In this document: piece by piece, positions 1-5,810 of the stretch
How positions within the stretch are numbered: the first letter of the stretch is position 1
Layout: each line of letters opens with the position of its first letter
DNA from: an uncultured Lachnospiraceae bacterium
Lineage (GTDB): Bacteria > Bacillota > Clostridia > Lachnospirales > Lachnospiraceae
Assembly: GCA_934434905.1 (NCBI GenBank)
Contig: CAKSAI010000157.1
Location: 1-7,322 of the forward strand
Length of the DNA stretch: 7,322 bases
Reading direction: 5' to 3'
Notes under the pieces: generated by a model
The model's input: the letters and a program-made list of their open reading frames with translations, nothing else
What the model was told of the DNA's origin: nothing
The model's database searches: none
Translations under genes and position numbers: made by a program

Positions 1-1803
1 GCCTCGGCGTGGGGCGTGCAGAATGTGCAGGAACGTGTGGTAAGCAAGAATCCCGATCTTCTGGTTCTTGGATTTGGTATGAATGATGGAAATGGCGGTT
101 ATGTTTCAGCACAGGAATTCAAGGCGAATATAAACAGCATTATCCAGGCGGCAAAAGCCGGAAACCCGGATGTTGAGATATTGCTTGTTTCGCCGATGCT
201 TCCGAATCCGGAAGTAAGGATGACACAGGGAAATCAGGCGTTTTACGAAGAGCAGCTTCTTTCTCTTGAGGCAGAAGGAATTGCTGTGGCACCGGTGACG
301 AAGATGTATACCTATCTCCTGCAAAATAAGAGATATTATGACATGACCGGAAATAATGTCAATCACCCAAATGATTTTGTAGCAAGATTGTATGCACAGA
401 CATTAAATGCCGTCCTGATTGAATCGGAACAGACAGAGACAGTGCCGTATGCAGAATACACATATGAGCTGCTTCGGAATGATGAATACTGGACGTGCGT
501 CAACAATTCCGGCGTGTCGGGCGGAGTGGTGACCCTGGGCGAATCTGCGATTGCCAATTATGTGGAAAGCAAATTGAATAATAAGCTTGCAAAATTTGAT
601 ATGGAAGCGAATATTCCGGCCGGAAAATGGATCGGAATCATGCTGAGACAGTCCGAACCGGGTTCTTCGCCATGGGATCAGGAATGTTATCTGATTCTTG
701 TTATGGATACCGGAAGTGTCCAGCTTCTGAAATACAAGGGCGGTGATGTCTCAGTATTGGCAAATGCCAAGACGGATGCATTACAGAACGGTACGCTGGC
801 GAAAACAGCGGTCAGAGCCGGTGTGCTCACAGAGGGAGAGAACGTCAGGATTGTCTTCGATATTGCCGGAGAGAATGTACTGGATTGTCTGGATTTAGAG
901 GAACCGATCAAAACGAGCGGAGATACCGGCTTTATCACTCTGGAAACAGCAACAGCCAAAATATATGCAACCGGAAGGTATAATGAGAGCGGAAGCGGTG
1001 GCGGAGAGGAGGAGGACAAAGGAGACGGCTCCGGTTATGCCGGAGGCTCCATCAATCCGGATTATGTCACAGAATGGCCGCAGATCGGGGATTATGTGTA
1101 TAGAGGAAAAAATGATCCCGAATATGTCCATCCAAACGAAGTTGTAGGCAGCATTGATGTGGCGGATGCGGTGGCGAAGATCAAAGCGCCGGGTACGGTA
1201 GATGTGGTGGTGGCATTGAGCAGTCCGCAGATCATCGACAAGTCGATTTTTGAGAATCTGGCAGGAAGAGCAAAGCAGTTTATTGCGAAGGTTGTAGATT
1301 CAGCAGGAAATGTTGTCTCAGTATTCCGCTTCAACGGAGCAGACATGGAAGTGGGCGCTGTGTATACGGACTTCGATATGGCACGGACAGGAGATACGGA
1401 TACCGGGAACGGCGGAAAGAACGATACAACTGGTGGAAGTACCAACACAGTCGGTGGAAATACCAATACGGCAGGCGGAAATACCAATACATCCGGTGGA
1501 AATACCGGGACATCTGTGGACGGACCGGGGACGGGTATCGACGAACCGGGCACAGAAAAGCCTGGAACGGACAATCAGAAACCGGGAACGGACGACGGAA
1601 AACCGGGAGCCGATGATAAGAATCCGGGAAAGGATAACGACAAGTCAGGTACTGACACGAAGAAGGAAAGCACCTGGAAGGTATTCGATATTATATTGAT
1701 CGTGGCGATCCTGCTTGTGCTTATTGTCGGTATGCTGTTATTGCTCTATGCGAGAAGACAGAAACAGGACATGAAGGATGAAAATGCGAAGAGAGAATCA
1801 TAG
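1..1803 (+). CDS. Surface-anchored SGNH/GDSL-type esterase with lectin-like domain (5' partial)
   Basis: The reading frame is open from base 1, so the true start, any signal peptide and the block-I catalytic serine lie upstream. The visible part begins inside an SGNH hydrolase fold. Block III is seen as G-F-G-M-N-D (bases 70-87), with the oxyanion-hole Asn at 82-84. Block V is seen as N-x-N-H-P-N-D, with the catalytic His at 364-366. The usual Asp three residues before that His is replaced by Asn (355-357). A lectin-like beta-sandwich domain follows (about 445-990), then a Gly/Glu linker, a small unrecognised domain (1051-1383), a Gly-Asn-Thr and Pro-Gly-rich stalk, one membrane helix (1690-1749) and a positively charged cytoplasmic tail. 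Such proteins usually remove acetyl or other acyl groups from glycans outside the cell; the substrate here is unknown. It is the first visible gene of the operon, with its stop codon inside the next gene's ribosome binding site. The esterase class is fairly secure, the exact activity is not. Confidence 0.85.
   Translation, partial: ASAWGVQNVQERVVSKNPDLLVLGFGMNDGNGGYVSAQEFKANINSIIQAAKAGNPDVEILLVSPMLPNPEVRMTQGNQAFYEEQLLSLEAEGIAVAPVTKMYTYLLQNKRYYDMTGNNVNHPNDFVARLYAQTLNAVLIESEQTETVPYAEYTYELLRNDEYWTCVNNSGVSGGVVTLGESAIANYVESKLNNKLAKFDMEANIPAGKWIGIMLRQSEPGSSPWDQECYLILVMDTGSVQLLKYKGGDVSVLANAKTDALQNGTLAKTAVRAGVLTEGENVRIVFDIAGENVLDCLDLEEPIKTSGDTGFITLETATAKIYATGRYNESGSGGGEEEDKGDGSGYAGGSINPDYVTEWPQIGDYVYRGKNDPEYVHPNEVVGSIDVADAVAKIKAPGTVDVVVALSSPQIIDKSIFENLAGRAKQFIAKVVDSAGNVVSVFRFNGADMEVGAVYTDFDMARTGDTDTGNGGKNDTTGGSTNTVGGNTNTAGGNTNTSGGNTGTSVDGPGTGIDEPGTEKPGTDNQKPGTDDGKPGADDKNPGKDNDKSGTDTKKESTWKVFDIILIVAILLVLIVGMLLLLYARRQKQDMKDENAKRES
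445..990 (+). other. Lectin-like beta-sandwich domain of the esterase (copy A)
   Basis: About 180 residues follow the catalytic fold. The spacing of alternating hydrophobic strands and the core E-P-x(4)-P-W-D (655-678) followed by a Y-L-I-L-V strand and G-x-V-Q-L-L match the first N-terminal domain of the glycoside hydrolase two genes downstream (E-P-x(4)-P-W-D at 3261-3284, then Y-F-M-L-I and G-E-V-Q-L-M). The two were compared by eye. The fold call (concanavalin-like sandwich, possible carbohydrate-binding module) is inference; no named family was recognised. Confidence 0.6.
1051..1383 (+). other. Small unidentified extracellular domain of the esterase
   Basis: About 110 residues lie between a flexible Gly/Glu/Asp linker and the stalk. 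They contain a V-D-V-V-V-A-L strand, the segment I-F-E-N-L-A-G, a run of alternating hydrophobics and F-R-F-N-G-A-D-M. From memory, the pattern of an (I/V)F..L.G turn followed by an aromatic-x-F-x-G-x-D signature resembles a small beta-rich module found in other clostridial surface proteins. I cannot name it or assign a role. Confidence 0.4.
1432..1515 (+). repeat. Four tandem 21-bp repeats encoding Gly-Gly-Asn-Thr-x-Thr-x stalk
   Basis: Four in-frame units of 7 codons are read as GGSTNTV, GGNTNTA, GGNTNTS and GGNTGTS (starting at 1432, 1453, 1474 and 1495). The units are imperfect at DNA level. They begin a low-complexity stalk that continues as Pro-Gly-Thr/Asp/Lys-rich sequence to about 1665 and separates the folded domains from the membrane helix. 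Confidence 0.9.
1690..1749 (+). other. C-terminal transmembrane anchor of the esterase
   Basis: About 20 uninterrupted hydrophobic residues (Ile, Leu, Val, Ala, Gly, Met) are followed by Ala-Arg-Arg-Gln-Lys and a short charged tail. This is the arrangement of a type-I anchor leaving the enzyme outside the cell. No LPxTG-like sorting motif precedes it. Confidence 0.85.
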
Positions 1804-1807
1804 GAGG
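1802..1807 (+). promoter_or_regulatory. Ribosome binding site deciding the start of the lectin-like protein gene
   Basis: A perfect AGGAGG overlaps the TAG stop of the esterase and sits 6 nt before the ATG at 1814. It favours 1814 over the in-frame ATG at 1778, which would add 12 mostly charged residues in front of an otherwise normal signal peptide. The overlap suggests translational coupling. Confidence 0.85.
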
Positions 1808-1813
1808 GATGAT

Positions 1814-2923
1814 ATGAGAAAGGTATTATCTGTTTTCATAATACTGCTGATACTGACAGCCGGAGGTATGACTGCCTTTGCAGCGACTTCCGCCTCGGAT
1901 TACACTGCTATGCAATACGGTAAGGTGACGGATGCGGGTGGAAATACGGTTGTCATATCAGGAAAAGGAATGATGGGGACGAGCGTTAAGCAGGGCGTTT
2001 CCAGTGCATCGGCAGCAATTTACAACAATCCGGTGGATGCAAAGAATGTCAGCTTCGACCTGGACTTTGTCAAGGATTATGGAAAGGGTGAGGGCAGGCA
2101 GTCCGGCTGGTATGCATTCAATCTTTCCAAGACCCCGGCATGGTTTTCTTCTGTGAAAAATGTGATCAAGGCTGAGAATATTCAAGGAGTAGTTGTCATT
2201 TTTAAATTGGATATGGCGAACAAGAAAAAGGCAACTCTGGAAGTCAGTCGTTATTCACCGGGAGCCGGGTTTAGCTCCGTCCTCGGAGCCACGATCGAGG
2301 CAGATCTGAATGCGGACTGGAAGTGTCATGTAGAATTACGGAATGGGATACTGTACATTGACGACAAAGAAATCATGAATTTAAACGATGCCCTGGATGT
2401 GTCCCTGGGAGCGGGCAACAAGGGATATCTCGGCTTTGGCGGATTTTCGGAGAACTACTATGATATCGAGATGAAGGTAACCTTTGCGGGAACAGCCAAG
2501 AGCGAGCCGGAAAATCCGGGGACCACGGAACCTGGAAATACAGATCCTGGAAATACAGATCCTGGGAATACAGATCCGGGAAACACGAATCCGGGAACCA
2601 CAGATCCGGGGACCACAGAGCCGGGAGCTGCGAATCCGGGAACCACAGAGCCTGGGATCACGGAACCGGGAAGTGCGGAACCGGGAACCACAGAACCGGG
2701 AACCGTGGATGGTGACCAAAAGAACCCCGGCACAACGGATGATAAACCAAAGGATACGGGAAAGAAGAATTCGGAAGAGCCGACAGATAAGGACGCAGCA
2801 GATACCGGAGTCTCGCCGCTTACCATTGGGCTTGCAGTTGTTCTCGGAGTGGCAGTTCTGGCTTGTGCCGCCATCGGAATTGTAGTTCTCAGAAGAAACA
2901 AGGCCTACAGGGAGGAGAGATAA
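1814..2923 (+). CDS. Membrane-anchored lectin-like stalk protein, no catalytic domain
   Basis: A 369-residue surface protein. Residues 1-23 are a signal peptide (charged MRK, hydrophobic core, likely cleavage after A-F-A). Residues about 30-226 form one beta-sandwich-like domain with S-F-D-L-D-F, S-G-W-Y-A-F, W-K-C-H-V-E-L and Y-I-D-D-K-E-I strands, reminiscent of LamG/concanavalin-like carbohydrate-binding modules and laid out like the lectin-like domains of the next gene. A 13-unit Pro-Gly-x-x-x stalk (residues 235-299) and a charged linker follow. Residues about 336-359 are a membrane helix ending in Leu-Arg-Arg-Asn-Lys. There is no recognisable enzyme domain, so a role in glycan capture or in docking its neighbours is inferred from context. 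The D-T-G just before the helix faintly recalls a sortase signal, but no LPxTG is present. It is 10 nt after the esterase and 1 nt before the hydrolase. The specific ligand is unknown. Confidence 0.85.
   Translation: MRKVLSVFIILLILTAGGMTAFAATSASDYTAMQYGKVTDAGGNTVVISGKGMMGTSVKQGVSSASAAIYNNPVDAKNVSFDLDFVKDYGKGEGRQSGWYAFNLSKTPAWFSSVKNVIKAENIQGVVVIFKLDMANKKKATLEVSRYSPGAGFSSVLGATIEADLNADWKCHVELRNGILYIDDKEIMNLNDALDVSLGAGNKGYLGFGGFSENYYDIEMKVTFAGTAKSEPENPGTTEPGNTDPGNTDPGNTDPGNTNPGTTDPGTTEPGAANPGTTEPGITEPGSAEPGTTEPGTVDGDQKNPGTTDDKPKDTGKKNSEEPTDKDAADTGVSPLTIGLAVVLGVAVLACAAIGIVVLRRNKAYREER
2516..2710 (+). repeat. Thirteen tandem 15-bp repeats encoding Pro-Gly-x-x-x stalk
   Basis: Exactly 13 in-frame five-codon units occupy 195 bases. 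They read mostly PGTTE, PGNTD, PGTTD or PGAAN, with units 2-4 (2531-2575) all PGNTD and nearly identical in DNA. The repeat encodes an extended Pro/Gly/Thr stalk between the lectin-like domain and the membrane anchor. Repeat number could vary between strains by slippage. Confidence 0.93.
2819..2890 (+). other. C-terminal transmembrane anchor of the lectin-like protein
   Basis: About 24 hydrophobic residues, rich in Val, Ala, Leu, Gly and Ile, run up to Arg-Arg-Asn-Lys near the C terminus. This is a single-pass anchor with the N-terminal domain outside. Confidence 0.85.
2910..2915 (+). promoter_or_regulatory. Ribosome binding site of the glycoside hydrolase gene
   Basis: AGGAGG lies 9 nt before the ATG at 2925, inside the last codons of the lectin-like protein gene. 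It supports this start and tight coupling of the two genes. Confidence 0.8.
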
Positions 2924-2924
2924 G

Positions 2925-5810
2925 ATGGAAAAGAAACGGGTTTTAAAAACAGTGATTTCATCGGTGCTTGCGCTTACGCTGTTGTTGGGGTCTGTTCGTG
3001 TCATGGCCGGTGCCCTGCGAGAGGAAAGCCGGAAGACCAAGGCCGTCAAAAGCGTTGCGGAGACCATCGTGCAGTTGGACGATTCCAGCGCATGGGAAGG
3101 CACGGCGGGAAAGATGGAAACAGTAGGTATGGAAACCACGCTTACCGGGGAGGCGTATGCCGCTTATTCAGGGCTGAATATCGCTAACGAGCTGGTAGAG
3201 TTCAAGGTATCCCTTGCAACAGCTTCGGACGGATGGTTTGGTCTCCGTTTCCGTTCCAACGAGCCATCGAAAGCGCCATGGGACAACAGCATCGGATATT
3301 TTATGCTGATAAAGCAGAACGGGGAAGTACAGCTTATGCGGCAGAACGGTCTCAATCTGCTGAAGGCAGGAAATGCATCAACAGCGGGAATCACACTTGA
3401 TATGACCGGAAAAACGGAGTATAAGATTACGGCGGGAGCGATTACCGCAGCGGATAACGGCAGTGTACGTGTTGTACTCAGGATCGATGACAAGACGATC
3501 ATCGATTATACGGATACGGATACCGAGAATATGACGCTTGGTTCGGGAATATTTTCTGTTTATCAGTACGGCGCAAAGAGCAGTGCCAGGTTGTCTGTAT
3601 ATCCGAACGAGGATAGTGCGGTGGGCGGACTGGTTGATCGGCAAGCTCCGGCGACAGATACAGAGATTCCGTTGGATGACAAGTGGTTTGTGAATAATAT
3701 CACCGGTATGGCGGTAAATGGCGGTACGATAGCCGACATGGCAATTTCGGACAGCCGATTGACTGTGACAGGCAGGGGCGGCGTAACCAACAATTACTCC
3801 GTTACAGCCGATACCTATAGCTTTGATTTTTCCATGAGCATGCTGGAGGATGAAGTAAGCAGTACCGGAAACGGCAGCTCAATGGTATTGTTCTGCAAAC
3901 AGAACCGGGATGAATTGAATGGACGGAATGCCACCGGTATCCGTTTTACCGAGGACGGAAAGATCAGCCTTGTAATCTATTCCGGCGGTTCGGAGAAGAT
4001 ATATCCTTCCTATCAGACCGGACTTGATTTTAACGAGATGCATCATGTTATCGTGGAAGTGAAGGGCAATCTGGAAGGGGAAGAATGGTTTGCAGATGTC
4101 TATATTTACATCGACAGCACTACCAAGGCATACAAGTACCGCAACAATCGGTATGGTCCGAGCCTTGAGCCGCCGGGATGCTTTGGCGTAGTGAACAGCG
4201 AATATAACGTGGTTTCCAGAATATCCAATATCAGGCATAACGGTACAATGGAGGCCTATGCAGAGGAGACAGAATCCAGGTCGGTCTATTTTGCGGATGT
4301 CATTAAGGAGGGAGAGAAAGAATTCCTGCATTGGGAGTGGCGCGCGGATTCGCCGAATTCCTCCTATGTGCTGATCACCACCAGAAACGGAAAAAATATC
4401 GGAAAGGTTGCTTATCCAGAAAAGACATTTTCCATTGAGAGCTTAAATGGAGAGTATGATTGTCTGTATCTGTATACCGTCAATGTGGAAGGTACGTTCT
4501 CGGAGCCGGTCATGGTAGACCTGACGAAGAAAGCTTCGGATCTCTATGTGGACAGCCTTGAGCAGATCGTTGTCGATAAGAATACGGGAGGAAAGGCAGG
4601 CTTTAAGCTTGCAGAGAGCGGCAAGACCTTTATCCCCAACGGTGTAAACTATGTCGGAATCCGTTATGGCGATCATTCTACCTTTGAACCCGCCTATGGC
4701 CTTGTGCCATCGGATTATGACCCCTATACCGCAGAGATTATGATGCGTACGCTGAAGGAAAACGGCTATAACTTCATCCGGGTATTCATCATTCCCGGTG
4801 GACGCAAAGAAGGGAATGCCGGACTGGGAGGCAATTATAATGAGACGAAGGGAATCTATATTCCATATATGGAGTGCTTCACCGATTTCCTGACCCGTGC
4901 CAATAAATACGGAATCTACGTGATGCCGACCATGGGTGAAAACGAAATGGTAAATAATTCGTATTTCAGGAGCAAGTCCGGTGGCGCAAACGGACAGGCG
5001 ATACTTTTCAGCAAGGCGGGAATCCAGGCAAAGGCAACCTTTGTTCAATATTTCCTGGAATATCTTAAGGAGAAGGATCCGAAGCTGTTGCATGGATTGT
5101 TTGGGGTGGAGATGCAGAATGAATTTGTGTTCTACGCAAATCAGGCTCCGTTTACGCAGACCTCCGGTGAATATACCTTCCTGGACGGCAGCAAATATGA
5201 TATGTCAAATGACGATGACAGACGTGCACTGGCGAATGCTGCATTGAAGAATTATTATGCGGAAATGAAAAAGGCCATTGCAGAGGTTGATAAAGGCCTG
5301 TTGCTCTGCGAGGGAAGCTACGGTATGATCGCAGTCGGTAAGAATATGGATGATTGTTATGGAATGCGTATGACAGCAGGAAAAACAAATCCTGCGATCC
5401 CCATGACAGCGGAAGAGTTCCTGGATACGGATATCGACTTCTTTGACCTGCATATCTATCGGTACGGACTGTCGGGAAGTGCAGAGAATATCTGGAAGGT
5501 CTATAAGGAGAATATGCGGCTTAATACCGCTAAGACCCAGGAAGCATGGAAGTCAAAGCCGATCATTATGGGAGAATATGCTGCTTTTAGCTCGGATGCC
5601 ACGGAACAGACGCTGGAAGCCGGAATGGCTTTTGCACAGTCACTTCGAGACGCTGTGCTAAAAGATGGCTTTGCAGGCGCGGCATATTGGACGATTGACA
5701 CCTTTGAACAGGAAACGATCTGGAACCTGATGTGGGAGAATGGAAAATATTTGCCCTATATGTCTTTGCTAAATAAGGACGGATCACTTCGAAAGGAGAC
5801 TGTTGAATGA
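2925..5810 (+). CDS. Secreted multidomain glycoside hydrolase, clan GH-A (GH5-like)
   Basis: A 961-residue extracellular enzyme. Residues 1 to about 28 are a signal peptide (MEKKR, Leu-rich core, cleavage near V-M-A). Two lectin-like domains follow at about 46-227 and 252-440, then a fibronectin-III-like domain at about 445-543. The catalytic barrel spans about 559-950. Barrel landmarks are F-I-R-V-F with R619, the acid/base in M-Q-N-E (N732, E733), F-D-L-H-I-Y with H843 and Y845, the nucleophile in I-M-G-E-Y (E884), and A-A-Y-W with W922. This order (Arg, Asn-Glu, His-x-Tyr, Glu, Trp) is the signature of retaining clan GH-A enzymes such as GH5 cellulases and mannanases. The substrate may be a beta-mannan, beta-glucan or another backbone and cannot be fixed by eye. 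Unlike its two upstream neighbours it has no C-terminal anchor, so it is either released or held by its lectin-like domains. It overlaps the downstream transporter gene by 4 nt. Confidence 0.88.
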   Translation: MEKKRVLKTVISSVLALTLLLGSVRVMAGALREESRKTKAVKSVAETIVQLDDSSAWEGTAGKMETVGMETTLTGEAYAAYSGLNIANELVEFKVSLATASDGWFGLRFRSNEPSKAPWDNSIGYFMLIKQNGEVQLMRQNGLNLLKAGNASTAGITLDMTGKTEYKITAGAITAADNGSVRVVLRIDDKTIIDYTDTDTENMTLGSGIFSVYQYGAKSSARLSVYPNEDSAVGGLVDRQAPATDTEIPLDDKWFVNNITGMAVNGGTIADMAISDSRLTVTGRGGVTNNYSVTADTYSFDFSMSMLEDEVSSTGNGSSMVLFCKQNRDELNGRNATGIRFTEDGKISLVIYSGGSEKIYPSYQTGLDFNEMHHVIVEVKGNLEGEEWFADVYIYIDSTTKAYKYRNNRYGPSLEPPGCFGVVNSEYNVVSRISNIRHNGTMEAYAEETESRSVYFADVIKEGEKEFLHWEWRADSPNSSYVLITTRNGKNIGKVAYPEKTFSIESLNGEYDCLYLYTVNVEGTFSEPVMVDLTKKASDLYVDSLEQIVVDKNTGGKAGFKLAESGKTFIPNGVNYVGIRYGDHSTFEPAYGLVPSDYDPYTAEIMMRTLKENGYNFIRVFIIPGGRKEGNAGLGGNYNETKGIYIPYMECFTDFLTRANKYGIYVMPTMGENEMVNNSYFRSKSGGANGQAILFSKAGIQAKATFVQYFLEYLKEKDPKLLHGLFGVEMQNEFVFYANQAPFTQTSGEYTFLDGSKYDMSNDDDRRALANAALKNYYAEMKKAIAEVDKGLLLCEGSYGMIAVGKNMDDCYGMRMTAGKTNPAIPMTAEEFLDTDIDFFDLHIYRYGLSGSAENIWKVYKENMRLNTAKTQEAWKSKPIIMGEYAAFSSDATEQTLEAGMAFAQSLRDAVLKDGFAGAAYWTIDTFEQETIWNLMWENGKYLPYMSLLNKDGSLRKETVE
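3060..3605 (+). other. Lectin-like domain 1 of the hydrolase (copy B)
   Basis: Residues about 46-227, with E113-P-x(4)-P-W-D120 followed by G-Y-F-M-L-I and Q-L-M-R. By eye it is the closest relative in this window of the domain after the esterase fold (copy A), sharing motif order and length. A carbohydrate-binding role is inferred from position ahead of a hydrolase barrel. Confidence 0.6.
3678..4244 (+). other. Lectin-like domain 2 of the hydrolase
   Basis: Residues about 252-440. Strand pattern S-F-D-F-S-M, a G-I-R-F strand, D-G-K-I-S-L-V, H-V-I-V-E-V and D-V-Y-I-Y-I-D, closing with G-C-F-G-V-V-N-S-E-Y. The layout is like the single lectin-like domain of the preceding gene more than like domain 1. 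It is probably a concanavalin-like sandwich; the ligand is unknown. Confidence 0.5.
4257..4553 (+). other. Fibronectin-III-like linker domain of the hydrolase
   Basis: About 100 residues with W-E-W-R-A, S-Y-V-L-I-T-T-R-N-G-K, an F-S-I-E-S-L turn and Y-L-Y-T-V-N-V-E-G-T-F-S-E-P. The S/N-x-Y-x-L-I and Y-x-Y-x-V-x-x-x-G-x-x-S-x-P pattern is typical of Fn3 spacers in bacterial glycoside hydrolases. The call is from pattern only. Confidence 0.55.
4599..5774 (+). other. GH5-like catalytic barrel
   Basis: Begins with the typical first strand (G-F-K-L, then P-N-G-V-N-Y-V-G) and ends after A-A-Y-W-T. E733 (5121-5123) is the proposed acid/base and E884 (5574-5576) the proposed nucleophile. They are separated by 151 residues, which is long for a compact GH5 and reflects extra loop sequence around T-F-L-D-G-S-K-Y and the M-R-M-T-A-G segment. 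Confidence 0.8.
5794..5798 (+). promoter_or_regulatory. Ribosome binding site of the sugar-binding lipoprotein gene
   Basis: AGGAG lies 8 nt before the ATG at 5807, within the end of the hydrolase gene. Together with the ATGA start/stop overlap it supports translational coupling. Confidence 0.78.

Noticed and set aside
16..18. GTG as the start of the esterase gene
   Set aside because: The frame is open to base 1 and the protein here is already inside the SGNH fold, with the serine block missing, so the gene starts outside the window.
1092..1574. Minus-strand frame rich in Val-Phe-Pro-Pro opposite the esterase stalk
   Set aside because: It is the complement of the Gly-Asn-Thr and Pro-Gly repeats, low in complexity, and overlaps a convincing coding frame.
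1778..1813. Upstream in-frame ATG for the lectin-like protein
   Set aside because: It would add 12 charged residues before the signal peptide and has no good ribosome binding site; the ATG at 1814 follows a perfect AGGAGG by 6 nt.
2516..2710. Possible CRISPR-like array
   Set aside because: The units are contiguous 15-bp in-frame coding repeats without spacers.
2381..3139. Long minus-strand reading frames opposite the Pro-Gly repeat region (also 2458-2901)
   Set aside because: They are repetitive mirror translations of the 15-bp repeat, lack a ribosome binding site and a plausible domain, and lie opposite two well-supported genes.
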